Assembly: GCF_008831045.1 (NCBI RefSeq)
Contig: NZ_WAJS01000026.1
Location: 1 to 41,849 of the forward strand
Length of the DNA: 41,849 nucleotides
Direction: 5' to 3'
Source: Adlercreutzia muris
GTDB taxonomy: Bacteria > Actinomycetota > Coriobacteriia > Coriobacteriales > Eggerthellaceae
Shown here: positions 8,135 through 17,278 of the stretch, piece after piece
Position numbering within the stretch: the first letter of the stretch is position 1
Layout: each line of letters begins with the position of its first letter
Notes under the pieces: generated by a model
Databases searched by the model: none
Seen by the model: only the letters and a program-made list of their open reading frames with translations
Told to the model about the DNA's origin: nothing
Program-made: the position numbers and the translations under genes

Positions 8135-10039
8135 ATGACCAAGGAAAACCAAGAGACGAAAAACGAGAAGCCCCGCGCCGCCAAGGAGGGCGGCACCGAT
8201 AGCGCAGGCGGCTCGAACGGCAAGGGCAACCGCAACCGCGGGGGCCGCAAGAACAATACCTCTTTCAAGCGCGTGAACCTCGAGCGCAAGCGCCCCCAGC
8301 TCTCCCGCGGCGAGGGAGCCGAGGGCTCCTCGCAGAACGGCGAGCGCCCGCGCCGCCGCCGGGGCTCGAAGGCTTCGAAGGACCCCAATGCCAAGCTGCG
8401 CATCATCCCGCTGGGCGGCCTGGACGCCATCGGCAAGAACATGACTGCCTTCGAGTGCGGCGACGACATGATCCTCGATGACGCGGGGCTGATGTTCCCC
8501 GACGACGATCATCCGGGCGTGGACCTCATCCTGCCCGACTACACCTACGTGCTGGAGAACGCCGACAAGCTGCGCGGCATCATCATCACCCACGGCCACG
8601 AGGACCACACGGGCACGCTGCCCTATCTGCTGAAGGACCTCGACCGCACGGTGAACATCTACGCCACGAAGCTCACCTTGGGCCTCATCGAGGGCAAGTT
8701 CGCCGAGCACAAGGTGAAGAACGCCCGTCTCATCGAGATCAAGTCCGGCGAGGAAATCAAGCTCGGCTGCTTCAAGGTGGACTTCTTCGCCGTGAACCAC
8801 TCCATCCCCGGTGCGGTGGGCCTCTTCATCCAGAGCCCGGCCGGCAACGTGCTGCACACCGGCGACTTCAAGCTCGACCAGACCCCCATCGACGGGGTCA
8901 CCACCGACTTCGCCGCCATCACGCGCTTCTCCGAGAAGGGCGTCGACCTCATGATGAGCGACTCCACGGGCGCCATGAACCCGAACTTCACGCCGAGCGA
9001 GGCCGAGGTGGGCAAGACCCTGGAGCAGATCATCTCCCAGGCCCCGGGCCGCGTCATCATCGCCTCCTTCGCGAGCCATATCCACCGCATGCAGCAGATC
9101 TGCGACGCCGCGGTGAAGAACGGCCGCAAGGTGGTGGTCACGGGCCGCTCCATGATCCAGAACACCGACATCGCCCGACGCCTGGGATATTTGAAGATCT
9201 CCGATGACAACCTCATCGACGCCTACGATCTGAAGGGCATCCCCTCCGACCAGGTGGTCATCATGTGCACCGGCAGCCAGGGCGAGCCCTTAAGCGCCCT
9301 GGGCCGCATCGCCAACGGCGAGCACAAGACCATCGAGATCGAAGAGGGCGACACCGTCATCATCTCGGCCACGCCGGTGCCCGGCAACGAGAAGGCGGTC
9401 ACCCGGGTCATCAACTCCCTGGCCAAGATCGGCGCCGACGTGTACGACAAGAGCCGGGCGCGGGTCCACGTGTCGGGCCACGCGGGGGCCGAGGAGCTCA
9501 AGATCATGCTCACCCTCGTGAAGCCCAAGGCCTTCATGCCGGTCCATGGCGAGGCCACCCACCTGCGGGCCCACGCCAAGCTGGCCGAGGCCACGGGCGT
9601 GGACGCCGACAACATCTACATCCTGGAGAACGGCGATTCCCTGGAGCTGTCGGCGGCGGGCATCGAACGCGGCGAGGGCGTGCCCTCGGGCATCGTGTAC
9701 GTGGACGGGCTGTCGGTGGGCGACACCTCCCAGGACGTACTCGACGAGCGCAATACCCTCGGCAACCAGGGCTTCGCCAGCGTGGCCGCGGCCGTGGACG
9801 TGAAGCGCAAGCAGGTCGTGGGCGAGGTGCAGGTGTCCATGCACGGCATCACCGGCGGCGACGACTACTACCTGGCCCGCGAAGCCTCCTCCACGGTGGC
9901 CGGCGCCCTGCGCAAGTGCCTGGGGAAGGACGGCGGCGCGAAGGAGCTGCGCAAGGCCGCGCGCGACAGCCTCATGTCGCTTCTGTGGGACCGCACCAAG
10001 CAGCGTCCCATGGTGGTCGTGAACATCCTGGAGGTTTAG
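8135..10039 (+). CDS. rnj: Ribonuclease J (metallo-beta-lactamase/beta-CASP RNase)
   Basis: RNase J is a cytoplasmic endo- and 5'-3' exoribonuclease for mRNA decay and rRNA maturation. The 634-residue product starts with ~85 charged, disordered residues rich in Lys, Arg, Gly and Asn, a common N-terminal extension in Actinobacteria. The metallo-beta-lactamase core carries the zinc motif H153-x-H155-x-D157-H158 (THGHEDHTG) and HTGDFKLD. A beta-CASP domain and the C-terminal RNase J domain follow. ATG 8135 is chosen because AAGGA lies 6-10 bases upstream and because earlier in-frame codons fall inside the dapA terminator. It is followed after 6 bases by ftsK, so it probably opens an operon that runs to pgsA-cinA. 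RNase Y is also present in the window, so this organism has both Gram-positive-type decay enzymes. Confidence 0.95.
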   Translation: MTKENQETKNEKPRAAKEGGTDSAGGSNGKGNRNRGGRKNNTSFKRVNLERKRPQLSRGEGAEGSSQNGERPRRRRGSKASKDPNAKLRIIPLGGLDAIGKNMTAFECGDDMILDDAGLMFPDDDHPGVDLILPDYTYVLENADKLRGIIITHGHEDHTGTLPYLLKDLDRTVNIYATKLTLGLIEGKFAEHKVKNARLIEIKSGEEIKLGCFKVDFFAVNHSIPGAVGLFIQSPAGNVLHTGDFKLDQTPIDGVTTDFAAITRFSEKGVDLMMSDSTGAMNPNFTPSEAEVGKTLEQIISQAPGRVIIASFASHIHRMQQICDAAVKNGRKVVVTGRSMIQNTDIARRLGYLKISDDNLIDAYDLKGIPSDQVVIMCTGSQGEPLSALGRIANGEHKTIEIEEGDTVIISATPVPGNEKAVTRVINSLAKIGADVYDKSRARVHVSGHAGAEELKIMLTLVKPKAFMPVHGEATHLRAHAKLAEATGVDADNIYILENGDSLELSAAGIERGEGVPSGIVYVDGLSVGDTSQDVLDERNTLGNQGFASVAAAVDVKRKQVVGEVQVSMHGITGGDDYYLAREASSTVAGALRKCLGKDGGAKELRKAARDSLMSLLWDRTKQRPMVVVNILEV

Positions 10040-10045
10040 GCTTCC

Positions 10046-12721
10046 ATGGCCCGTCACTCGCAGCAACCCCCGAAGGCATCCCCGTCGCGCAAGAAGGCGA
10101 GCGAGGCCGTCTCCAAGGACGGCACCCGCCGCCCGCTCTCGGCAGCTGCCCGCAGCCGGTCGGTCGAGCCCGCGCCGCGCATCCTGGACGACCGCACCCG
10201 CCGCGACATGGTGGGCGTGGGCTTCATCCTGCTCGGCATCGTGCTGTTCATCGCTGCCGTGGCCCCCACCGGCGCCATCGTCACGGCCCTGCTGTCCGAG
10301 TCGCTCCACCTCGTCTTCGGCGCGGGCTGCTACATCATGCCCTTCTTCCTCGTGGCCGTGGGCGGCACCGTGCTCTACCGCAAGGAGACCGAGCGCATGT
10401 CCTTGCGCATCACCGTGGGCCTCGGGCTCATCCTGGTGGCGCTGCTCGGGATCATCGCCCTGTTCACCCCCGTGGGCAACACCGGCCCCGAGGCCCTGTT
10501 CGACTACGGAAACCTCGTCGCCCACGGCGGCTACGTGGGGGCGGCCCTGGCCTGGGTGGGACTCACCCTGTTCGGCGGCATCATCTCCGCCATCCTGCTT
10601 TTGGGCCTGGCCGTGGCCGGCGTCATCGTCATCGGGTTCTCCGTGTCGGCCTTCATCGAGAAGGTGCGCGCCCGCCACGAGGCGGATCTGGCAGGCCGGG
10701 AGCCCTACCTGCCCGAGGGGCTGTTCGGCGCCGTGAAGCGCGGCGGCCACCTCGTGCGCCACAACTTCGGCGGAGCCTTTGGCGAGGTGCCCCAGCCCCC
10801 CGATGCCACCGTGGTGCGGCCGGCCGCCGTCACCTCGCGCCTGGCCATGGAGGAACAGCCCCGCCGCCCCCGCAGCCGAGCCATCGCCGAGCGCCAGTCG
10901 GCTCCCGCCGAGGCCGCCCCGGGCGCGGCGGCCGTGGACGGGGCGGCCCTCACGCGCCAGCTCGGCGGCGAGGGGAGGGGAGGCTCTGCGGGTCGCACCG
11001 TGAACATCGCCGCCCCCGATCCGCGCCAGACCGCCGCCATCGGGGCCATCTCCGCCGAGGAGCCGGCGCGCCCCATGACCCGCAAGCTCGGCCGCAAAGC
11101 GGCCGAGGAGGCCCGCGCGGCCGAGGCCACGGCGCCGGCGCCTACGGCCAATCCCCGCAAGCGCGCAGCCAAGGCGAAGCCCAAGGCCGCCCCGAAGCCG
11201 GCGCCCCCCGTATCGAAGGACGGCTTCCAGCTGCCCTCCATGGACCTGCTGTCCACCGGCGACGGCAAGCGCCGCGGCTCCACGGAAGAGGAGCTGCGGG
11301 AGGTGGCCGCCGAGCTTCAGGGCACCCTGGAGGACTTCGGCGTGCTCGCGAGCGTCGTCGGCTGGGTGGAGGGCCCCACGGTCACCCTGTTCAAGGTGGA
11401 TCTGCCCTCGGGCGTGCGCGTGAGCAAGGTCACCAACCTCACCGACGACATCGCCCTGGCCCTGGCCGCCCCGGGCGTGCGCATTTTCGCCCCCATTCCC
11501 GGCACCAACTACGTAGGCATCGAGGTGCCCAACCGGGTGCGCCAGATGGTGTATCTGCCCGAGGTGCTGGCTGCCGCCGAGCCCGGGCCCCTGCAGGTGG
11601 CCATCGGCGAGGACGTCGAGGGCCACGCCATCGTGCACGACCTGGCCAAGATGCCCCACGTGCTCATCGCCGGCACCACCGGTTCGGGCAAGTCGGTGGA
11701 AGTGAACTCCATGATCATGTCCATCCTCATGCGGGCGACCCCGGCCGAGGTGCGCTTCATCATGGTGGACCCCAAGCGCGTGGAATTCGCCCCCTACGAG
11801 GGTATTCCCCATCTTTACGTGCCCGTGGTCACGGAGTGCCGCGAGGCCTCGAGCGCCCTGTCCTGGGCCGTGGCCGAGATGGAGCGCCGTCTCAAGATGT
11901 TCTCGAAGTGCGGCGTGCGCAACATCATCTCCTTCAACGAGAAGGCCCGTGCGGCCGCAGACGCCGCCGAGGCGGCCGAACAGAGCGGGGAAGAGGCGCC
12001 CGAGAATCCCTACGGCGAGCCCATCCCCTACATCGTCATCGTCATCGACGAGCTTGCCGACCTCATGATGAACGTCGGCAAGGAGGTGGAGTTCTCCATC
12101 AGCCGCATCGCCCAGCTGGCCCGCGCGGCCGGCATCCACCTCATCATCGCCACGCAGCGCCCCTCCACCAACGTGGTCACGGGCCTCATCAAGGCGAACA
12201 TCACCTGCCGCATCGGCCTCACCGTGGCTTCCGGCATCGACTCCCGCGTCATCCTGGACTCCACCGGCGCCGAGAACCTCATCGGCCGGGGCGACCTGCT
12301 CATCGCCAAGCCGGAGTATCCCAAGCCCGTGCGCGTCCAGGGCCCCTGGATTCCCGACGAGGAGATCGCCGCCGTCGTGGCGCACTTGAAGGCCCAGGGA
12401 GAGCCGGAGTACCATTCCGAGATCCTGAAGACCAACGTGGTGACCCTCGGCGACTCCTCGCCAGCCGGCGACGGCGGCTCCGAGGCCGATGATCCGCTGC
12501 TGTGGGAAGCCGCGGATGTGGTGGTTTCAAGCGATTTGGGCTCAACTTCCAATCTCCAGCGCCGCCTGAAGGTCGGATATGCCCGCGCTGGTCGTATAAT
12601 GGATCAGCTAGAAGAAAAGGGCATCGTGGGGCCGGCCAACGGAAGCCGCCCCCGGGAGGTGCTCGTGGATGCAATGGAGCTCGAGACCCTGAAGGCCTTC
12701 GAGGCCAACGACGAGGATTAG
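10046..12721 (+). CDS. ftsK: DNA translocase FtsK/SpoIIIE
   Basis: FtsK is a septum-located ATP-driven DNA pump that clears chromosome termini during division. The 891-residue protein has an N-terminal basic stretch, about four or five hydrophobic membrane segments (residues ~55-205), an Ala/Pro/Arg-rich linker (~210-400), then the motor. The motor has Walker A GTTGSGKS at 543-550 and Walker B IVIVIDELADLM. A C-terminal winged-helix gamma domain (LGSTSNLQRRLKVGYARAGR) would read polar DNA motifs. The start is 6 bases after the rnj stop, and GGAGG lies at the end of rnj. Length and domain order are normal for the family. Confidence 0.97.
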   Translation: MARHSQQPPKASPSRKKASEAVSKDGTRRPLSAAARSRSVEPAPRILDDRTRRDMVGVGFILLGIVLFIAAVAPTGAIVTALLSESLHLVFGAGCYIMPFFLVAVGGTVLYRKETERMSLRITVGLGLILVALLGIIALFTPVGNTGPEALFDYGNLVAHGGYVGAALAWVGLTLFGGIISAILLLGLAVAGVIVIGFSVSAFIEKVRARHEADLAGREPYLPEGLFGAVKRGGHLVRHNFGGAFGEVPQPPDATVVRPAAVTSRLAMEEQPRRPRSRAIAERQSAPAEAAPGAAAVDGAALTRQLGGEGRGGSAGRTVNIAAPDPRQTAAIGAISAEEPARPMTRKLGRKAAEEARAAEATAPAPTANPRKRAAKAKPKAAPKPAPPVSKDGFQLPSMDLLSTGDGKRRGSTEEELREVAAELQGTLEDFGVLASVVGWVEGPTVTLFKVDLPSGVRVSKVTNLTDDIALALAAPGVRIFAPIPGTNYVGIEVPNRVRQMVYLPEVLAAAEPGPLQVAIGEDVEGHAIVHDLAKMPHVLIAGTTGSGKSVEVNSMIMSILMRATPAEVRFIMVDPKRVEFAPYEGIPHLYVPVVTECREASSALSWAVAEMERRLKMFSKCGVRNIISFNEKARAAADAAEAAEQSGEEAPENPYGEPIPYIVIVIDELADLMMNVGKEVEFSISRIAQLARAAGIHLIIATQRPSTNVVTGLIKANITCRIGLTVASGIDSRVILDSTGAENLIGRGDLLIAKPEYPKPVRVQGPWIPDEEIAAVVAHLKAQGEPEYHSEILKTNVVTLGDSSPAGDGGSEADDPLLWEAADVVVSSDLGSTSNLQRRLKVGYARAGRIMDQLEEKGIVGPANGSRPREVLVDAMELETLKAFEANDED

Positions 12722-12770
12722 ACGACCCGGCCCCGGCGGCCGCCGTCCATGACATAGAGGAGTTACGACC

Positions 12771-13865
12771 GTGGCGAGACAGATTTCCTTTGGAGACACG
12801 CTCAGGAGCGCCCGCGAGCGCAAGGGGCTCGACCTGTCCACCGCGGCCCGCAAGCTGCGCATCCGCCCGGACATCCTCCGGGCCATCGAGGAGGGCGACT
12901 TCGCCCGTATGCCCCCGCGGGGCTACACCTCCAACATGGTGGGCGCCTACGCCCGTCTCGTGGGGCTGAACCCCGCCGAGATCACGCGCCTCTACCGCGA
13001 GGAGGCCCAGCAGTTCGAGACCGGCCGACGCCCCATGGGCGGCCGAAGCGAGCGCTCCCGCTCAAGCGAGCGCTCCGAGGGGCGCGCCCGATCGAGCCGC
13101 GATGGCCAGCGGGAGCGGGGGAGCCGCCCGAACGGCCGCCCCTCCCGGAGCAGCCGGGGCGCCGCGCCCCAACCGGCCTACACCAACCTCGTCCAAGGGC
13201 GCCAGGCCCCGGGCATCGCCGCCAATCTCGGCTCCATGCTGCCGCTCATCGTGGTGGGAGCCATCATCGTGGGCCTGCTCGTGCTCGTCATCCTCCTGGC
13301 CTTCGGCGGCAAGGACGCTCCGGCCGAGGATACCCCCACGGTGCCCATCTCCGGCATGCCGACCCCCCAGGGCACCACGGGAGGCTCGGATGCCGCAGGC
13401 CAGCAGCCCACGGCGCCGGTCACCACCCCCGTAGCTCCCACGAGCGCCAAGTTCGCCTACAAGGTGGCCGACGGCGCCGAGATGTACATCGAGGTCATCC
13501 AGGACGGCAAGACCGTGGAGGCTGGCGATGTGACCGGTCCCAAGAACCAGGAGTACGACGTCACCGGCAAGCTGAAGTTCGTCGTCTCCGGCAATCCCGA
13601 CGAGGTGGAGATCACCGTGGACGGCGAGAAGGTGGAGCCCACCGAGGCCAAGAGCGGCGTGTACACCTACACCGTCGACTTCGAGGAGGTACTGTCCGCC
13701 TGGAAGCGCGCCAACGGCGTGGGCAGCGGCTCGACCGATGAAGGGGACCAGGGCGCCGAGCCCGACAGCGATGCGCACGGGTCGGGCGATCAGGGCGCCT
13801 CCGGCTCCGGCGACTCCACCGATGGCGACAGCGCGGACGGCGACGCAGGCAGCACGGGCAACTAG
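12771..13865 (+). CDS. RodZ-like membrane protein: N-terminal HTH, one membrane helix, extracytoplasmic domain
   Basis: The 364-residue protein begins with a helix-turn-helix of the RodZ/HTH_25 class (FGDTLRSARERKGLDLSTAARKLRIRPDILRAIEEGDF, here split by features at residues ~6-45). An Arg/Ser/Pro-rich linker and a single hydrophobic helix at about residues 155-180 follow, then a compact domain of ~90 residues resembling the RodZ C-terminal domain, and an acidic Gly/Ser/Asp tail. RodZ proteins link cell-shape machinery to the membrane; in ovoid Actinobacteria the partner is less clear. The GTG start has GAGGAG about 8 bases upstream. It lies just after ftsK, consistent with a division or shape role. 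Assignment to the RodZ architecture is good; function is inferred. Confidence 0.8.
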   Translation: MARQISFGDTLRSARERKGLDLSTAARKLRIRPDILRAIEEGDFARMPPRGYTSNMVGAYARLVGLNPAEITRLYREEAQQFETGRRPMGGRSERSRSSERSEGRARSSRDGQRERGSRPNGRPSRSSRGAAPQPAYTNLVQGRQAPGIAANLGSMLPLIVVGAIIVGLLVLVILLAFGGKDAPAEDTPTVPISGMPTPQGTTGGSDAAGQQPTAPVTTPVAPTSAKFAYKVADGAEMYIEVIQDGKTVEAGDVTGPKNQEYDVTGKLKFVVSGNPDEVEITVDGEKVEPTEAKSGVYTYTVDFEEVLSAWKRANGVGSGSTDEGDQGAEPDSDAHGSGDQGASGSGDSTDGDSADGDAGSTGN

Positions 13866-13938
13866 CCCGCCCCGCGCGCATCGCCCCGACCCGTTCTTTG
13901 TTTCACCTTTTCCGAATCGATCAGAAAGCGAGGCCCCC

Positions 13939-14436
13939 ATGGCCAAAGAATCCAGCTTCGACGTCGTATCCACCGTGGACATGCAGGAGGTGGACAACGC
14001 CTTCCAGCAGGCCAAGAAGGAGCTCTCCCAGCGCTACGACCTGAAGGACTCCGGCGCCGAGATCAGCCTGGACAAGAGCGGCGGCACCATCACCGTGGCC
14101 GCCCCGGCCGATTTCGTGGCCTCGCAGGTCATCGATGTCATCGGCAGCAAGCTCATCAAGCGCGGCATCGACCTGACCGCCGTGCAGTGGGGCGATGCCC
14201 AGGCCGCCACGGGTGGCTCGGTGCGTCGCATGGCCACCGTGGTCAACGGCATCGACAAGGAGACCGCCGGCAAGATCAACAAGGACATCAAGGCCCAGAA
14301 GCTCAAGTGCAAGGTCACCATCGAGGGCGACAAGCTGCGCGTGAGCTCCCCCTCCCGCGACACTCTCCAGGAGGTCATCGCCTTTTTGAAGGGCCAGGAC
14401 TACGGCCAGCCGCTCCAGTACGTGAACTACCGCTAG
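13939..14436 (+). CDS. yajQ: YajQ family nucleotide-binding protein (DUF520)
   Basis: The 165-residue product matches YajQ closely over its full length: an N-terminal SSFDVVS, then DMQEVDNA, the central SGAEISLD and the final residues QPLQYVNYR. The fold is two ferredoxin-like domains. Members bind nucleotides or RNA, and a Xanthomonas homologue binds cyclic di-GMP; the role in this organism is unknown. ATG 13939 is chosen because the family begins at this point (MAKESSFDVVS) and a purine-rich stretch (AGAAAGCGAGG) lies upstream. It is followed by rimO after an 11-base gap in the same operon. Confidence 0.93.
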   Translation: MAKESSFDVVSTVDMQEVDNAFQQAKKELSQRYDLKDSGAEISLDKSGGTITVAAPADFVASQVIDVIGSKLIKRGIDLTAVQWGDAQAATGGSVRRMATVVNGIDKETAGKINKDIKAQKLKCKVTIEGDKLRVSSPSRDTLQEVIAFLKGQDYGQPLQYVNYR

Positions 14437-14447
14437 GGCCCCTTCCG

Positions 14448-15794
14448 ATGACCGCTCCGGTTCCCCCCGTGTGGGAGGGCGCGTCCGCGCCCCGCGTCAG
14501 CCTCGTCACCATGGGCTGCGCCAAGAACGAGGTCGACTCCGCGGCCATGGCCCGCGCTCTGGCCGAGGCCGGCTATCAGGTGGACGCTCCGGCCGACAAG
14601 GCCGATGTCATCATCGTGAACACCTGCTCGTTCATCCAGTCGGCCACCGAGGAGAGCCTCGAGGCCATCTTCGAGGCCGTCTCCCTGCCGCTGGTGACCG
14701 CGGGCCGCGCGTCGGTGGTGGTGGCCGGCTGCATGCCCGCCCGCTACGGCGACGACTTGGAGGGTGAGCTCACCGAGGCCGCCGCCTTCGTTCCCTGCAG
14801 CAAGGAGGACGACATCGTGGCCGTCTTGGGCTCCCTCACCGGCTTCGAGCTGACGGCGGGGGAGCCCGCAGGCATCGCGCTGGAGCCTGCGGGCTCGACG
14901 GTACCGGGGGAGGGGAGCACCTTCGCCTACGTGAAGATCTCCGACGGCTGCGACCGCCTCTGCTCCTACTGCACCATCCCGGCCATCCGCGGCCGCTACC
15001 ACAGCTTCCCCTTCGAGACCATCCGCGCCGACGTGGCCCGGGAAGTGGATCGGGGGGCCCGGGAGATCGTGCTCATCGCCCAGGACACCGGCCGCTGGGG
15101 CCAGGATCTTCCCGAGGGCCGCGACCTGGCCTGGCTCGTGGATACCCTGGCCGAGGCCTTCTCCGACATTTGGCTGCGCGTCATGTACCTGCAGCCCGAG
15201 GGGGTCACCGACCGGCTGCTCGCCGTCATGGCCGCCCGGGACAATGTCTGCCCCTACCTGGATATTCCCCTCCAGCACGTGAGCGTCCCCATCCTGCGCG
15301 CCATGAACCGCGCCGGCTCGGCCGAGAAGTTCGCGGCCCTTATCGGGCGCATCCGCGCTGCCGTTCCCGATATCACCCTGCGTACCACCCTCATCGCGGG
15401 CTTCCCCGGCGAGACCGAGGAGCAGTTCGAGGCCCTGTGCGACTTCGTGGCCGAGGCCCCCTTCGACTACATCGGCGTGTTCCCCTACTCCCGCGAAGAG
15501 GGCACGGCCGCCGCCGAGCTGCCCGATCAACGCGATGAGGACGAGAAGGCCGAGCGGGCCCAGATTCTGCGCGATCTGGCCGACGCGGTCTGCGGGCCGC
15601 GCATCGCCGAGCGCATCGGCCGCCCCATGGCGGTGCTCGTGGAAGGCGCCGAGGAGGACGGCCAGCTCTTTGGCCGCGCCCAGTGCCAGGCCCCCGAGGT
15701 GGACGGGGTGACCTACGTCTCCGATGGCGCCATCGGCACCGTGGTGGACACTGTTATCGCCGATACCCTGCTCTACGAGATGGAAGGCGCGTAA
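14448..15794 (+). CDS. rimO: Ribosomal protein uS12 methylthiotransferase RimO
   Basis: RimO is a radical-SAM enzyme that adds a methylthio group to an aspartate of ribosomal protein S12. The 448-residue protein has the N-terminal UPF0004 domain (TMGCAKNEVDS, with cysteines for the second Fe-S cluster), the radical-SAM motif C168-x3-C172-x2-C175 (GCDRLCSYCTIP) and a C-terminal TRAM-like domain. The start GCAKNEVDS and the CSYCTIPAIRG motif fit RimO better than MiaB, and a separate MiaB lies at 22650-24008. ATG 14448 follows yajQ by 11 bases; upstream in-frame codons overlap yajQ and are not conserved. Confidence 0.95.
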   Translation: MTAPVPPVWEGASAPRVSLVTMGCAKNEVDSAAMARALAEAGYQVDAPADKADVIIVNTCSFIQSATEESLEAIFEAVSLPLVTAGRASVVVAGCMPARYGDDLEGELTEAAAFVPCSKEDDIVAVLGSLTGFELTAGEPAGIALEPAGSTVPGEGSTFAYVKISDGCDRLCSYCTIPAIRGRYHSFPFETIRADVAREVDRGAREIVLIAQDTGRWGQDLPEGRDLAWLVDTLAEAFSDIWLRVMYLQPEGVTDRLLAVMAARDNVCPYLDIPLQHVSVPILRAMNRAGSAEKFAALIGRIRAAVPDITLRTTLIAGFPGETEEQFEALCDFVAEAPFDYIGVFPYSREEGTAAAELPDQRDEDEKAERAQILRDLADAVCGPRIAERIGRPMAVLVEGAEEDGQLFGRAQCQAPEVDGVTYVSDGAIGTVVDTVIADTLLYEMEGA

Positions 15795-15798
15795 ACCC

Positions 15799-16974
15799 AT
15801 GGCCCCTATCGAGCCCACGGCCCCGGAAAAGCTCATGACCCCGGCCAATATCGTCACGCTCATCCGCATCTGCCTCGTGCCGGTGTTCGTGCTCGCCATC
15901 GTGAGCCCCTGGCCCCTCTGGATGGGGCTGCCCGACATCACCACCGAGGCCAAGCGGCTCATCGCCGCGGGCATCTTCATTCTCATCTCCTGCACCGACT
16001 GGCTCGACGGCTATCTGGCCCGCAGCCGCGGGGAGGTGACCGATTTCGGCAAGTTCATGGACCCCCTGGCCGATAAGATCCTCGTGGCCGCGGCGCTCAT
16101 CGCCCTCGTGGAACTGGCCGTGCTCCCCGGCTGGCCCGTGCTCATCATCCTGGCCCGGGAGTTCATCGTCTCTGGCATCCGCATGGTGGCGGCCAGCAAG
16201 GGCGAGGTCATCGCCGCAAGCTGGTACGGCAAGGCCAAGACCGTCTTCCAGATGATCGCCATCGTGCTGTTCCTGGCCAAGGACGCCCTCGTCTTCCCCT
16301 CGGCGGCGGCCGCCTTCTCCAACCCGCTGTTCCTGCTGTCCTGGACCGTCATGGCCATCGCCCTTGTGCTGACCATCATGTCCATGCTCGACTACCTCGT
16401 GAAGGCGCGCCACCTGCTGAAGAGAAGCACTCCCAAGGCCGACAGCGCTCCCGCGGCCGGGACGGGGGAGCGCCCCACCGAGGTGGCCGCCTTGCAGCGG
16501 GCCATCGATGCCGAGGCCCGGATCGTCGTGGAGCGGGCCGATGAGCGCGGGCTGACCGTGGGCACGGCCGAGAGCCTCACCGGAGGCCTCATCGCCGCCA
16601 TGCTCACCGCCGTGCCCGGCAGCTCCGCCGTGGTGCGGGGAGGCGTCGTCAGCTACGTGAACGATGTGAAGGAGCAGGTGCTCGGCGTCTCCGGCGACGT
16701 GCTGTCGCGCCAGGGGGCCGTCGACGAGCTCGTGGCTCTCCAAATGGCCCGCGGCGCCCTGCGGGAGCTGGCCTGCGACGTGACGGTGTCGGTTACCGGC
16801 ATCGCCGGCCCCACCGGAGCCGAGCCGGGCAAGCCCGTGGGCACGGTCTGGATCGGCTGCGCCACCGCCCGGGGCACCCACGCCGAGGAGCACCACTTCC
16901 AGGGGGGCCGCGACAGCGTGCGGCTCCAAACCGTGCTGGCCGCACTCAAGGCCATGGAGTCCGCCCTAAGCTAG
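15799..16974 (+). CDS. pgsA: Fusion: phosphatidylglycerophosphate synthase (PgsA) + CinA C-terminal/PncC-type NMN amidohydrolase
   Basis: One 391-residue reading frame joins two enzymes. Residues 1-~210 are PgsA, which transfers phosphatidyl from CDP-diacylglycerol to glycerol-3-phosphate in the membrane. It has several hydrophobic helices and the full CDP-alcohol phosphotransferase motif D67-x2-D70-G71-x2-A-R-x8-G-x3-D88-x3-D92. After a Ser/Ala/Pro linker (~215-235), residues ~236-391 are the CinA C-terminal domain, with TAESLTGG near 255-262 and GIAGPTGAEPGKPVGT. This is the PncC type, which deamidates nicotinamide mononucleotide left by DNA ligase. The CinA N-terminal domain is absent. In many Gram-positives pgsA and cinA are neighbours just upstream of recA, so the fusion fits ancestral adjacency. 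No start with a ribosome site is evident at the junction. Confidence 0.93.
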   Translation: MAPIEPTAPEKLMTPANIVTLIRICLVPVFVLAIVSPWPLWMGLPDITTEAKRLIAAGIFILISCTDWLDGYLARSRGEVTDFGKFMDPLADKILVAAALIALVELAVLPGWPVLIILAREFIVSGIRMVAASKGEVIAASWYGKAKTVFQMIAIVLFLAKDALVFPSAAAAFSNPLFLLSWTVMAIALVLTIMSMLDYLVKARHLLKRSTPKADSAPAAGTGERPTEVAALQRAIDAEARIVVERADERGLTVGTAESLTGGLIAAMLTAVPGSSAVVRGGVVSYVNDVKEQVLGVSGDVLSRQGAVDELVALQMARGALRELACDVTVSVTGIAGPTGAEPGKPVGTVWIGCATARGTHAEEHHFQGGRDSVRLQTVLAALKAMESALS

Positions 16975-17226
16975 CTTTCGGACAACCCCTCCAGAACCAG
17001 CCGCCCCGGGGCTCGCGGGCCCCTATGCCATTGGGGGGAAGGCCGCGACGGTCTGCGGACGGCTTTCCCGGGACGCGACTGCGATGCGCGGAAGGTTCCG
17101 AGAGACAGCGCGGCGGTGCGCGGAGGGAGTCAGATACGGTTCGGTGGCGACAAAAGTGCGACCGACGCCTGATAAGATAGGGCACCATATCGGCCGTGAC
17201 TTTCCGAAATCCGCCGAGATAACCCC
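16975..17226 (+). other. Intergenic region between pgsA-cinA and the recA promoter: hairpins without T-tracts
   Basis: No gene is seen here. Two stems are visible: GGGGC (17008-17012) with GCCCC (17019-17023), and a 10-bp stem of 17036-17045 with 17060-17069 (one G-T pair). Neither is followed by T residues, so they are not convincing intrinsic terminators. TG-A-TAAGAT at 17170-17178 could be an extended -10 of a second, weaker upstream promoter. Confidence 0.5.
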
Positions 17227-17254
17227 TTGACGTGCATACGTTTGTTCGTATAAT
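17227..17254 (+). promoter_or_regulatory. Promoter of recA
   Basis: TTGACG (17227-17232) and a perfect TATAAT (17249-17254) have a 16-base spacer. The spacer is filled by a LexA-like site. The -10 box lies 50 bases before the recA start. Confidence 0.85.
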
Positions 17255-17278
17255 AGGAGGAAATCGGCCACTTGTTCG
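17235..17278 (+). promoter_or_regulatory. Two LexA-type (SOS) boxes in the recA promoter region
   Basis: On the reverse strand, 17248-17235 reads CGAACAAACGTATG and 17278-17265 reads CGAACAAGTGGCCG. Both carry a complete CGAAC half-site with GT or weaker remains of the second half, close to the Gram-positive box CGAAC-N4-GTTCG. The first fills the -35/-10 spacer and the second lies ~11 bases past the -10. The same CGAACAA core occurs twice in the lexA upstream region, which supports a shared repressor. Confidence 0.7.

Noticed and set aside
9265-12492. Very long overlapping reading frames on both strands (e.g. 9265-12492 + and 9290-12415 -) over rnj and ftsK
   Set aside because: They arise from GC-rich codon bias; their products are Arg/Gly/His-rich with no domains, and they cover two well-conserved genes in other frames.
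14187-14447. Upstream extension of RimO into yajQ
   Set aside because: Overlaps the conserved yajQ coding region in another frame; ATG 14448 gives the family N-terminus.
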